64,000 bases of DNA from AP-15 sp963703745 (GTDB lineage Bacteria; Pseudomonadota; Alphaproteobacteria; ATCC43930; CGMCC-115725), in assembly GCA_963703745.1 (NCBI GenBank), contig CAVPFL010000005.1:186001-250000 (forward strand), written 5' to 3'. Positions 8,494-17,604 of the stretch are shown here, in pieces (within the stretch, counting starts at the first letter, position 1; each line of letters opens with the position of its first letter). Both the position numbers and the translations under genes were made by a program. Under the pieces are notes generated by a model, which did no database searches, had not been told where the DNA came from, and worked only from the letters and a program-made list of their open reading frames with translations.

Positions 8494-10421
8494 AGCGGCT
8501 CGTAAAGACGGCGGCGCAGTCCGCGCTCGAGGCACAAGCCCGCCGCCACGCTCAGGACAGCCACGATTGCCAGATAAGACCGATCAAGCCAATGCGGCTC
8601 GTACTCTGGAAAGAAGCTCGAGCGAAACCAGTCGACTGCGTGCAATATCGGATTCCAGGCGAGAATATCGCGGATCCAATCCGGCATCATCCCCGGCACG
8701 TAGAAGATTCCAGAACAGAAATACAGCGCACGGGTCAGTTGCGCCCAAATTTTATCCCATGATTTGACGAACGCATTGATGACAGCATTGATGAAGCCAA
8801 TCCCGCAACCAAACAGCGAGACGGCAATGACCGACGCCGACAATGCCGGAAGATTGCGGGGCAACAGGCCAACCCCAACCGCAAAAAAACCCGCCAATAG
8901 CATTATCGCCACGATCACATCAGTGAGAAGCTCGACCAAGCCTCGCGCCATGATCACATCGAACGTACTTACCAATGGCAGTTGGAGTAGCGCAGCGCTG
9001 CTGCTGACCGCATTGGTCATGCTGCTGCTGGTGTGGACGAATAAGTGATAAGGGATGATCCCGGTATAATAAAAAATAAAGAACTTGTCACCGATCGGCG
9101 GACGACCGCGCATCATCACAGCGAATACAAGAGATAGCATTAGGATGTGCAACACGGGTTCTAGCAATGCCCACCCGTATCCGAGCTTGGACTCTGCCAG
9201 CCGGGTACGGGTTTCGCGGATCATCAGCGCGTAGATGACGCGCAACTGGGTTTGCAGCGCCGCGCAAATTGTCGGTCGCGGCCGCGACTCCCGGCGCCGG
9301 CGCAATGGACGCTCGCTCAAGACGACGTAATCGCCGTCAATCATTTCCAATCGCCGATGCAAGACCTGGAGGATCGCCTGGGCATATTCCGCGTTGTCCG
9401 GGGATGCTCGGATCAGCTCTCCGCCGATGGCCAGCGCCTCGATGAACCGGCCGCTGTCGAAATACACGGTCAATTGCGATCGTTTAGTGTCGGGGTTTGA
9501 GGGATCGAGCGCAGCGGCCCTACCAAAGGCCTCTGCCGCCTCGTCAAGGCGACCCAATCGATAAAGCAGATTTGCTCTATGCAAATGATATTCTGCCGCC
9601 TCGGGCGAGAGATCCAGGGCGCGATCGATTGCCGCGAGGGCATCCTCCGTTAGACCGCGCAGCATTTGGGTTGCGGAGAGCAGCCTAAGCGCGACGGGGT
9701 CCTCTCTGTGGATATCGACGGCATTGAGGATAATTGCAGCGGCCTCGTCATATCGATTTGTCCGCAACAGAAGCTCGGTTGCATGGAGCGCGCTGAGGCG
9801 ATCCGCGGGCGCAAGCGCAACAGACCGCAGTGCTAATGCGACCGCCTGTTCGCTCTGGTCTAACGCAAACAGCGTTGCGGATAGATGGCGCAGCACCCCC
9901 GCGTCAGCAGGATCGAGGGCCGCGGCACGCACCAGGTAATATGCAGCCTGCGCAGGTCGGCCGACGCTTTCGAGGAGACCAGCCGCGTGAAGGGCGAATT
10001 CAAACGAATGCGGCTCGAGGTCGCTGGCCTTTCTGCCGTGTGATGCAGCGCGATCGAGCTGTCCGGCTGCGGCAAAGGAGCCGCTCGCGTGACGATGACC
10101 CTCGGCCCAGTGAGGCCGGATCGCCAGGAGCCGCTCGTAGGCTGCTGCCGCTTCTTCGTGTTCCCCGCAATTGCTGAACACCCAGGCACACAAATTAGCG
10201 ATTTCTTCTTTTTCGGGGTGCAAGTCGAAGGCACTGCGGGCGCACTCGACTGCAACCTCGCGGCTGCCCTTGTGGTAGAGCGCCTCGCTCAACCGACCAT
10301 AGATCCAGGCGCGCTCCTGATCGGGGACCTCCCGATGCCCGAGATAAAACCGGCATGCCTCGAGATCGCCCGCAGAAGCGGCACCGATCACCGATTGACG
10401 AATTTCACCAAGGTCGTTCAA
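8490..10421 (-). CDS. TPR-domain / ABC-2 polysaccharide export permease fusion (KpsM-like C-terminus)
   Basis: A single 643-residue frame. Residues ~1-370 form about ten TPR-like helical pairs (for example ANLLYRLGRLDEAAEAFGRA). Residues ~385-643 are a complete KpsM/Wzm-type ABC-2 permease: the amphipathic entry LRVIYALMIRETRTR, the motif LGYGWALLEPVLHILMLSLV, six hydrophobic segments and LAWNPILHAVDWFR near the end. KpsM proteins are usually about 260 residues, so the TPR half is additional. The only plausible starts are TTG (10421) or a GTG at 10388, because a TAG lies seven codons upstream. The stop overlaps the ATPase start. The TPR half would be cytoplasmic and could bind the glycosyltransferase machinery (inference). 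Confidence 0.85.
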   Translation of the reverse strand: MNDLGEIRQSVIGAASAGDLEACRFYLGHREVPDQERAWIYGRLSEALYHKGSREVAVECARSAFDLHPEKEEIANLCAWVFSNCGEHEEAAAAYERLLAIRPHWAEGHRHASGSFAAAGQLDRAASHGRKASDLEPHSFEFALHAAGLLESVGRPAQAAYYLVRAAALDPADAGVLRHLSATLFALDQSEQAVALALRSVALAPADRLSALHATELLLRTNRYDEAAAIILNAVDIHREDPVALRLLSATQMLRGLTEDALAAIDRALDLSPEAAEYHLHRANLLYRLGRLDEAAEAFGRAAALDPSNPDTKRSQLTVYFDSGRFIEALAIGGELIRASPDNAEYAQAILQVLHRRLEMIDGDYVVLSERPLRRRRESRPRPTICAALQTQLRVIYALMIRETRTRLAESKLGYGWALLEPVLHILMLSLVFAVMMRGRPPIGDKFFIFYYTGIIPYHLFVHTSSSMTNAVSSSAALLQLPLVSTFDVIMARGLVELLTDVIVAIMLLAGFFAVGVGLLPRNLPALSASVIAVSLFGCGIGFINAVINAFVKSWDKIWAQLTRALYFCSGIFYVPGMMPDWIRDILAWNPILHAVDWFRSSFFPEYEPHWLDRSYLAIVAVLSVAAGLCLERGLRRRLYEPL

Positions 10422-11250
10422 CTGCGCGGTACTCTCGGAGCGCTAAAGGGTTGACTTTGACGTTGCGAGCGCCGGCGGCCCCCGGCGCTGGGCGGGATCA
10501 GCGCGCTGGATGCGCGTCCTTGCAATCACCGGCCTCCGCCGGACCGTCGCCGCACGTTTCGTCGAGTCCACGTCTGCTCAAGTTGTGTTTAGGGCCTCAC
10601 ATCATGCGTTTTATTCTGTCAAAATCAAGGTAAATTTTCAAGGGCGTCCAGTTGAAGTTCAATGTCGCACAAATATTACCAAAATTTATGATAAATTATT
10701 GGAGTTAATTAGTTACCATCGTGGAACCCAGTGTCCGGATCCATGCACATGGTTCTCAAACCGAGCCTCGATCGCTCCGACGACGAACCGTAGCCGAGCA
10801 AGGCGCAAGGGTGATCGACTGGCAAGGATGTCGGAGGCGTCAGCCCTCTGCCGCCGCCTCGACTTCGGGCATCGCCTAGCGCTGCGGCGCCGGCCGTCTC
10901 GGAAGGCCCGCTGGTGCGAGTCGCCGGTGACGATCCACTGGCAATGGCGGGACTATTTGCGGATGAGATCCGGGCGTGACTCACGCGGAGAATCTGCCCA
11001 CTTCACTCCTCGTCGCGACCCGCCGATCGCCCGACTAGCGGCGGGACGGCGCCGAATTAACAATTCCAGACCTTTCCCGCCATCGCCCCGGAAACGGGAG
11101 GTTCGACCCTTCCGGACATTCGGCCCGATGTATAAAAATCGAGACTTCTGCAATGTTGGGACTTTTCAGAATGGGGCTATCAGACTGTGACCAGCTGCGT
11201 GACGAAATAACGCTGAAGACGCGAGATATTAAATTACAGCTTTCGTTGCT
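10422..11250. other. 829-base stretch without a convincing gene
   Basis: No frame here shows protein-like composition over a useful length. Bases 10600-10730 are clearly more A+T-rich than the surroundings (runs such as ATTACCAAAATTTATG), lie upstream of the export operon and are the best place for its promoter, although I cannot point to a specific -35/-10 pair. Around 10880-10978 a plus-strand frame ends in VRVAGDDPLAMAGLFADEIR and stop, which may be the tail of a lost gene. The rest shows nothing recognisable. Confidence 0.5.
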
Positions 11251-11556
11251 CTACGGAGAGCGCCGCGTTCGACCGGAGCTCATCGAATCGGTTCTCCGAA
11301 GAGCGATAGGCATACCATTCCGCTCGATCCGGATGAAATCCCTTTTGGGATCGCTGTCCCATTGCAGGTCGAGGAGGCATTTCTTCTCCTTAACGTTGCC
11401 AAGCGCATTACGTATGGCATCTATGTATTGGGAGACTGTTATCCGGTCGCGGTAGCAGTTAAACCGAAGGTAGCTCTTGCTGCCGACCCTCTTCGGGTTC
11501 TCCTCACGCAGAAGTCGGATCACGTCGGATCGGAGGGGATCAGTTCCGTCATCCAT
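11251..11556 (-). CDS. uncharacterised protein, about 101 residues
   Basis: I do not recognise a family. The frame is open upstream to 11718, but the ATG at 11556 (MDDGTDPLRSDVIRLL) begins the part that reads like a folded protein: charged helices followed by YLRFNCYRDRITVSQYIDAI and CLLDLQWDSDPKRDFIRIER. It has no signal peptide or membrane segment. It follows the glycosylase-like gene in the same direction after 62 bases, so the pair may form a small accessory operon. Composition is less G+C-rich than the neighbouring operons, consistent with acquired DNA. Confidence 0.5.
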   Translation of the reverse strand: MDDGTDPLRSDVIRLLREENPKRVGSKSYLRFNCYRDRITVSQYIDAIRNALGNVKEKKCLLDLQWDSDPKRDFIRIERNGMPIALRRTDSMSSGRTRRSP

Positions 11557-11618
11557 GCGTGGTCGCGCATCGCTTCCACCTCCTCCCAAGGCTTGCACGC
11601 CGCGCCATACTTGTTCGA

Positions 11619-12328
11619 CTACTGAATCAGGCGGTCGAAGCGCCGAGCTTTGAGTAAGCCCCAAACGACTATTTTTTTCAACTGCGGCTCTATCTCCCGC
11701 CCTTTCATTACCCACCATTCGCCAGACTTCATCTCAGTGGGGATGTTCGGTGCCGTGGGCCCGACGACCAACGCGCAAAATGTCGAGCCGCGCCAAGCGT
11801 AGCCGTTCGCATCAAACCGTGTATTGGCAATCTTCTCGTAGATGCTCTCATACACAAATCCATAGAAGACGACGAATTTCGGGCCGTTAGTTTCCAGTCG
11901 CTCTTTCAGTATCGCTATTCTCCGGTCTCGGTGTCCATTGCTGTCCACCGTTGCGGCAAGATTCTTCGCATGAAGTGCCGACACCTCAAGCAATGCGGTG
12001 TCTCCATTTAGAGTGCCCCAGCTGTCTCGTTGGTAGATACTCACGGAATCCAAATCTGCTGGTTTCCCTTTGTAGCCCAACAGCAGTTGAATGAGCCTTC
12101 TCCACGTTGGTTGAGTTGGCGGTCGATGTCCGCCATGCCATTTCGTGAATTTTGTGCCAAGGTGGTGCGCGCGGCAGTCGACTAGTTCTGTTCCGCCAAG
12201 CCGCATCCACTCTTCATATGAAGCATGATCGTCGGTGCCGCCTGGCTCCATGCCGATGAACCAATAGGGTGCATCCCATCGGCCATAGCCAACCAGTTGC
12301 GAGCAGCGAGCGCTTTCAGATCGTCCAT
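11619..12328 (-). pseudogene. uracil-DNA-glycosylase-like protein, frameshifted near its N-terminus
   Basis: The main frame from 12251 gives 210 residues, but the conserved sequence GRWDAPYWFIGMEPGG continues upstream in that frame without a start codon. A start (MDDLKALAARNW, ATG at 12328) lies in another frame. Between them is TGGTTGGC around 12291-12298; restoring one lost TTGG unit would give RNWLVGYGRWDAPYWF, so a four-base slippage deletion is the simplest explanation. The WFIGMEPGG opening resembles the first motif of the uracil-DNA glycosylase superfamily, but the match is from memory and the function is uncertain. A product from a later start is possible. Confidence 0.5.
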
Positions 12329-12603
12329 GGGCGTCGTCCGTTCTCCGCTGCGAAAGCTAGATTAGCTTCGCCGATTTCTGTAAGCAGGTTTCGGGAATCT
12401 TTGCAACAGTGCGCCCCGCTTAATTGCAAAACAAAGATTTCTTACCGCGGCGCCTCGTCAGGGGTAGGGCCGTCACTCATTTCGATCTGTCCGGACATGT
12501 TGCTATTACCCACTCCGGTCAACGTCGGTCAAGACGCCTTCGTTGCCGAACGCAAACTCGTGTCATCGTTGCAACCATTGGTAAACACGCCCATGTCCGG
12601 GTC

Positions 12604-12660
12604 ATGAACCTTGAACTGACCGATGCGGAAACCGCAGCCCTTCTGAAAGAGCTAGGCTAG
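12604..12660 (+). pseudogene. start of a small uncharacterised protein, cut short
   Basis: The 18 residues MNLELTDAETAALLKELG resemble the opening of a common small alphaproteobacterial protein that normally continues for about 30 more residues. Here the frame stops 16 bases before the duplicated GntR locus begins, so the gene was probably truncated when that segment arrived. Too short for a firm identification. Confidence 0.25.
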
Positions 12661-12675
12661 AGATCGGGGATCGCC

Positions 12676-13507
12676 ATCCAGCGAGAGCCGCAATTCCGGG
12701 CCAAGCAATTACCCGATCATCCGGCGTGTGAATTCTCGCAGGTAGTCGATGAGCTCGTCTGACGCGGCTGCGGCCCTCTCTTCGTTCTCGCTCACGATCG
12801 CCCGGGCCACCGCGGCGTGCAAGCGCGCCGTGCGCGGCAGGTCTGCTGCCTGTTTGTAGTAGGCATACCAGAATCGGCGCGAAAGCCCGCTCAGCATTCC
12901 CAGAGTTGCCGTGCCGAACTCGTTCCCAGCCGCCTCCAGGAGCAACAGGTTGAATTCGCGATCCAAGCGCATGAAAGTCAGGTCGTCGGCTCGCCTGGCC
13001 GCCTGGTCCATGCCGGAGGCGATCTGCCGGAACCGCTTGCGTTGCGGCTTTGACGCGCGCCGCGCGGCGCCGCGTACCATCAGTCGCTCCAGTTCCCGCC
13101 GCACCTCCAACAACCGGAGCTGGGCTGCAACGTCGATCTCCGACACCACCACGCCGCGGCGTGGCATGATGACGACCAGCCCTTCCCGGGCGAGGCGCTG
13201 CAGGGCCTCGCGGACCGGCGTGCGGCCGACGCCAAACCGCTCGCTGAGCTGGGCTTCGGAAAGGATGGCGCCGGGTGGAATACGCAGCGTTGCGATTTCC
13301 TCCTCAAGCTCGCTGTGCGCTTGATCGGCCAGCGTCTGCGGCAGCCCCCACTCGGAAGAGTGGCGACTGTCTTTGGCTGCTTGACCGGCGCTGCCGCGCT
13401 TGTTCGCCCGGGCGGCCCGGGCTTCAGCGGCCGTGGGCCGGGCGCGTGTATCGGCCGTCGCTGACATGCCAGTCAGATACCACCTGCCCGATCGTCAAGC
13501 AAAAGAT
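12676..13507. repeat. direct repeat, copy 1 (GntR regulator locus)
   Basis: About 830 bases that recur in the same orientation at 19252-20083. The match starts with GCGAGAGCCGCAATTCCGGG (12681) and ends in TCGTCAAGCAAAAGA. By hand alignment the copies differ at roughly one base in 20 to 25, with one single-base deletion in copy 2. The repeat includes the whole regulator gene and about 40 bases of its upstream region. The two copies bracket the flavin/cytochrome dehydrogenase genes. Confidence 0.9.
12709..13467 (-). CDS. GntR-family transcriptional regulator (FadR/FCD subfamily), intact copy
   Basis: A 252-residue regulator. Residues ~1-40 are a charged, probably disordered tail. Residues ~45-115 form the GntR winged helix, with the signature RIPPGAILSEAQLSERFGVG and RTPVREALQRLAREGLV. 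Residues ~120-245 are an all-helical FCD effector domain (LEVRRELERLMVRGAA, MRLDREFNLLLLEAAGNEFG). FCD regulators usually bind organic acids and repress adjacent catabolic genes. A diverging dehydrogenase operon begins 310 bases away, making it a candidate target. A decayed duplicate lies at 19285-20042. Confidence 0.92.
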   Translation of the reverse strand: MSATADTRARPTAAEARAARANKRGSAGQAAKDSRHSSEWGLPQTLADQAHSELEEEIATLRIPPGAILSEAQLSERFGVGRTPVREALQRLAREGLVVIMPRRGVVVSEIDVAAQLRLLEVRRELERLMVRGAARRASKPQRKRFRQIASGMDQAARRADDLTFMRLDREFNLLLLEAAGNEFGTATLGMLSGLSRRFWYAYYKQAADLPRTARLHAAVARAIVSENEERAAAASDELIDYLREFTRRMIG

Positions 13508-13649
13508 AGCCGCCTATACCGCCTCCCCCAGCTCTCGCCTGGCACAAGCCGGGACATGTCTGGGCTCCGAACGCCACCGACGGCGAGGGCGCAGGCGCAG
13601 CCCCGTGTGCCTTACCCCGACCACCTGGCGCACGATGACGAGAACGATT

Positions 13650-13733
13650 GCACGCCCAATCGCTCACCTGGAAGATCCCGAATGTTAGGACGTAGCGTCT
13701 GTGGTCGTCTTCCTGGCGTCCGACGCGGGCAGA
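13650..13733 (+). pseudogene. tail fragment of a short-chain dehydrogenase
   Basis: Within the 309-base gap between the GntR gene and the dehydrogenase operon, the plus strand encodes PIAHLEDPE, a TAG, then DVASVVVFLASDAGR and TGA. This matches the conserved C-terminal segment of SDR enzymes (PEDVASVVVFLASDAG), with the expected glutamate codon region disrupted. No Rossmann fold or catalytic region is present. The rest of the gap shows nothing recognisable. Confidence 0.55.
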
Positions 13734-13776
13734 TGATCCTTGAAACGGGTAGCAAAATACATAAGGCAGTTAAGAC

Positions 13777-14547
13777 ATGGCAACCATCGGTCTAAATGAA
13801 CATCCGTCTGCCGTGATACCCACCCGACGGGCGCTGTTGACCTCGACCGCGATGTTGTTGGTTACACGAGCGGCGGGGGCACGAAGCTTGGCGGGCGGGG
13901 GCGGACTGCCGTGGAAGCCGTTTGCCGGCGATCCGCCAGTGGCGGTGAAGCCGGGCCCGTGGGTGTTCTTTACGCCCGAGGAAGGGGCGGCCGTCGAGGC
14001 GCTGGTGGATCGGCTGATCCCGCCCGATCCCGAAACCCCGGGTGGCAAAGACTGCGGCTGTGCGGTCTTCATTGACCGCCAGCTGGCCGGCGCTTACGGC
14101 AGCCGGAGCGGTCTTTACATGAGCCCTCCTTTCGGACAGGGGACGCCGGAGCAGGGTCTGCAGTCGCCGGTGACGCCAGCGCAGCTCTATCGCCGGATGC
14201 TTCCGGCGCTCGATGAATACTGCCGCTCTACTTATGCCGGGCGGGCCTTCGCGCAGCTGCCGGACAGCGAGAAAGACCGGCTCATCACCGGCATGGAAAA
14301 TGGCTCGCTGCAGCTGCAGGGGCAGAGCACAATACCATTTTTCGAAACATTATTGGAAGATACGCGCTACGGCTTCTTCGCCGACCCGGTCTATGGCGGC
14401 AACCGCGATACGGCGGCGTGGAAGATGATCGGTTTCCCGGGCGCGCGCTACGACTACCGCGACTGGGTCGAACGGCACAATGAGCGCTATCCCCACCCGC
14501 CGATCAGCATAGCCGGGTTCACGGCACTATCCCAGCCGCAACAGTGA
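13777..14547 (+). CDS. gluconate 2-dehydrogenase subunit 3 family protein (small subunit of a flavin dehydrogenase)
   Basis: A 256-residue protein with a twin-arginine-like leader (PTRRALLTSTAMLLVTRAAG) and the family body: FFTPEEGAAVEALVDRLIPPDP, QLAGAYG, and a C-terminal region with GFFADPVYGGNRDTAAWKMIGFPGARYDYRDWV. Such gamma subunits accompany membrane-bound FAD-dependent gluconate, sorbitol or alcohol dehydrogenases and carry the export signal for the complex. It is the first gene of a probable four-gene operon with a GMC oxidoreductase, a triheme cytochrome c and a small secreted protein. Its stop overlaps a possible GTG start of the next gene. Confidence 0.88.
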   Translation: MATIGLNEHPSAVIPTRRALLTSTAMLLVTRAAGARSLAGGGGLPWKPFAGDPPVAVKPGPWVFFTPEEGAAVEALVDRLIPPDPETPGGKDCGCAVFIDRQLAGAYGSRSGLYMSPPFGQGTPEQGLQSPVTPAQLYRRMLPALDEYCRSTYAGRAFAQLPDSEKDRLITGMENGSLQLQGQSTIPFFETLLEDTRYGFFADPVYGGNRDTAAWKMIGFPGARYDYRDWVERHNERYPHPPISIAGFTALSQPQQ

Positions 14548-14564
14548 CCGCGAGGCGTGTGACA

Positions 14565-16331
14565 ATGGCGACAAAGCTGCCGGCGACCGACATCGTCATC
14601 ATCGGCCTGGGCTGGACCGGCTCGATCATCGCCGAGTCGATGACCAGAGCCGGCTATAATGTGGTCGCGATCGAGCGGGGGCCGTGGCGCGATACCGCGA
14701 CCGATTTCCCGCCCAGCTATGCGCCCGATGAGCTACGTTATGCCGTGCGACTTGACCTGTTCGTGCGGCCGGCGCAGACGACATTCACCTTTCGCAATAA
14801 CTCGAGTCAGACGGCGCTGCCGATCCGCGAGTGGGGCGCATTCCTGATGCCCAATGGCACCGGCGGTGCGGGGGTTCACTGGAACGCACAGACCTGGCGT
14901 TTCCTGCCGACCGACTTCGTGCTGAACACCCATCTGACGCAGCGTTATGGCGCGAAATTCTTGCCTCCAGACATGACCATCCAGGATTGGGGCGTCACTT
15001 ACGACGAGCTCGAGCCGCATTACGACACCTTCGAATATCTGTGCGGCACGTCGGGAACCGCCGGGAACCTCAAAGGCCAGAAGCAACCGTTTGGCAATCC
15101 GTGGGAGGGACCGCGGTCGCGGCCCTATCCGACACCGGCGCAGAAGCAGCCCTATGGGCCGGTGCTGTGGGCCGAAGCGGCGAAAGAGATGGGCTACAGT
15201 CCGTTCCCGCAGCCTTCCGGAAATCTGTCTCAGGCCTATACCAATCCACTCGGCGTGACACTGGGCCCGTGCACGTATTGCGGGTTCTGCGAGCGCTTCG
15301 GCTGCGGCAATTATTCGAAGGCGAGCCCGCAAACAACAATCCTGCCGGTGCTGATGCGGCGGAAAAATTTCGAGGCGCGCACCGAATGCGAGGTTACTCG
15401 CATCAATCTCGACAATACCGGCAAGTGAGCGACCGGCGTCACTTATGTCGACACTGAGGGTCGCGAATGGGAGCAGCCAGCCGATATGGTCTTCCTCTGC
15501 GCCTTCCAAATGTTCAACGTGCAATTACTGCTGCTCTCCGGCATTGGCCAGCCTTATGATCCGAACACCGGCCAGGGGGTCATCGGCCGGAACTTCTCTT
15601 ATCAGGTCACATCCGCCGTTCAAGGATTTTTCGACAACAAGATCTTCAATACTTTCATCGCCAGCGGCGCGATTGGCATGACCATCGACGATTTCAACGG
15701 CGACAATTTCGATCACGGGCCTTACGGTTTCGTCGGCGGCGGCTATATGGGAATGGCGCAAACCAATGCGCGCCCGATCGAGACGACGCCGGTGCCGCCG
15801 GGCACGCCGCGATGGGGCGCCGCCTGGAAAAAGGCGGTCAAGGACAATTACCTAAGTACGATCCTGCCGGCGACGCATGGCAGCTGCTACAGCTACCGTG
15901 ACTGCTACCTGGATCTCGACCCGACATACAAGGACCGCTTTGGCCGGCCATTGATGCGGCTGACCTTTGATTTCCACGAAAACGAACTCCGGATGTCGCA
16001 ATTCCTGACCGACCGGCTCGCGGGAATCGTGCAACGGATGGGACCGCGGCAGATCGTCAAGCTGCCGCGCACCGGCCATTGCAGTATCATCCCGTACCAG
16101 ACCACGCACACCTGTGGCGGCGCGATCATGGGCACCGACCCGAAGACCAGCGCGCTGAACCGCTATCTGCAGAGCTGGGACGTGTACAATCTGTTCGTGA
16201 CCGGCGCCACAAATTTCCCGCAGAACGCCGGCTACAATCCAACCGATACTATCGGAGCGCTGACCTACTGGTCGCTCGACGCAATTCATAAGCAATACTT
16301 GAAAAACCCGGGACCGCTGGTCCACGCCTGA
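14565..16331 (+). pseudogene. GMC-family flavin dehydrogenase large subunit, interrupted by one in-frame TGA
   Basis: The frame encodes 588 residues if the TGA at 15426-15428 (codon 288) is ignored. Before it: a Rossmann dinucleotide motif (IVIIGLGWTGSIIAESMTRA), the GMC N-terminal domain and a cysteine-rich stretch GPCTYCGFCERFGCGNY. After it, in the same frame: PADMVFLCAFQMFNVQLLLL and the C-terminal GMC_oxred domain ending THTCGGAIMGTDPKTSALNR and NPTDTIGALTYW. Family alignment expects an ordinary residue at the stop (GK-x-ATGVTYVD). ATG 14565 or a GTG at 14544 could start it. It would oxidise a sugar or alcohol and pass electrons to the triheme cytochrome; as written, only a truncated protein is made. 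Confidence 0.85.
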
Positions 16332-16342
16332 GGAGCCGCTCC

Positions 16343-17584
16343 ATGCGTCACATCCTTCTCGCTTGTGCACTGCTCCTGGTCGGCACTGCAGCGGGGAGCG
16401 CGCGGAACCCGGACAAGCAGGCGTTCGAGGGCATCGAGCACGGTCGCTACATGGCGATGGCTGCCGACTGCACCGCCTGCCACACGGCGCCCGGCGGCAA
16501 GCCGTTTGCCGGCGGTGGCGCCCTCGAAACGCCGTTCGGCACCTTGCTCGCGCCGAACATCACGCCGGATGTGACGACCGGAATCGGCGGCTGGACCGAC
16601 GACGAATTCGCCAACGCACTGCAAAACGGCATCGGGCACGGCGGCATCCATCTCTACCCGGCGATGCCCTATCCCTATTACACGAAAATGACGCGCGAGG
16701 ACGTGATCGCGATCCGCGCGTATCTCGATACCGTGGAATTGGTCCAGAATAAGGTGATTGCGAACCAGCTACCGTTCCCGTTCAATCAGCGCGAGACGAT
16801 GATTGGCTGGAACGAGCTGTATTTTAGACCGGGCGAGTTCAAGCCCGACCCCGGCAAACCGCCGGAATGGAACCGCGGCGCCTACCTCGTCGAGGGCGCC
16901 GAGCATTGCGGCTTATGCCACACCTCAAAGAACGTGATGGGGGGCGACGAGAACAGTCAGGCGATGCAGGGCTCGGTGCTGCAGAACTGGTACGCGCCCA
17001 ACATCACCGGCAACCGCCGGGTCGGCATCGGCGACTGGACGGTCGAGGACATCGCCCTTTACTTGAAGACCGGGCGCAACCGCTACGACATCGCCTCCGG
17101 GCCGATGGCGGACGCGGTCAGCCATTCCACCTCGCATCTGACCGATGCCGATTTGCGCGCGATCGCCGTTTATTTGAAGGATCTGCCGCCCGGCGGCGCC
17201 GAGCTGCCGCAGCAGGTCGCCGGGCAGGATCCGGCGATGCAGCGGGGGCAGGCGATTTACAACCAGCAGTGCGCCGCGTGCCACACTGTCGCAGGAGAGG
17301 GTATCGTCGGGCTCTTCCCGCGGCTCTCTGGCGCGCCTCTCGTGCAGCAATCGCAGGCCACCAGCCTGATCCGTGTCGCGCTCGAAGGCTCGCGCGCCGT
17401 CGCCACCGACGGCGCTCCAACCGGCCCCGCGATGCCGTCCTTCGCCTGGAAACTGTCGGATGCCGATATCGCCGCGGTCATCACCTATATTCGCAACACG
17501 TGGGGCAATGCCGCGCCTCCGGTCACTGCCGGTGAGGTCGGCAACATGCGCCAGGCCCTGCACCGGGCGGCGCAGGGGCCTTGA
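16343..17584 (+). CDS. triheme cytochrome c subunit of a membrane-bound flavin dehydrogenase
   Basis: A 413-residue secreted cytochrome with a signal peptide (residues ~1-20) and three c-type haem motifs: CTACH (Cys43-Cys46-His47), CGLCH (Cys189-Cys192-His193) and CAACH (Cys310-Cys313-His314). This three-domain layout is that of the cytochrome subunit of alcohol, gluconate and sorbitol dehydrogenases, which passes electrons to ubiquinone or a terminal oxidase. It begins 11 bases after the GMC gene. Methionine ligands are plausible in each domain (for example AMPYPYY and AMPSFAWKLSD). The gene is intact although its catalytic partner carries a stop. Confidence 0.92.
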   Translation: MRHILLACALLLVGTAAGSARNPDKQAFEGIEHGRYMAMAADCTACHTAPGGKPFAGGGALETPFGTLLAPNITPDVTTGIGGWTDDEFANALQNGIGHGGIHLYPAMPYPYYTKMTREDVIAIRAYLDTVELVQNKVIANQLPFPFNQRETMIGWNELYFRPGEFKPDPGKPPEWNRGAYLVEGAEHCGLCHTSKNVMGGDENSQAMQGSVLQNWYAPNITGNRRVGIGDWTVEDIALYLKTGRNRYDIASGPMADAVSHSTSHLTDADLRAIAVYLKDLPPGGAELPQQVAGQDPAMQRGQAIYNQQCAACHTVAGEGIVGLFPRLSGAPLVQQSQATSLIRVALEGSRAVATDGAPTGPAMPSFAWKLSDADIAAVITYIRNTWGNAAPPVTAGEVGNMRQALHRAAQGP

Positions 17585-17604
17585 TCACAAACGGAGTGCA
17601 CTGA

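Noticed and set aside
10510..11190. A 226-codon plus-strand frame in the gap after the export operon
   Set aside because: Arginine/serine-rich, no family resemblance, and no ribosome site; treated as non-coding.
15426..15428. TGA read as selenocysteine in the GMC dehydrogenase
   Set aside because: No SECIS-like hairpin directly follows that I can see, the position is not a catalytic cysteine in the family, and no selenocysteine genes are in view.
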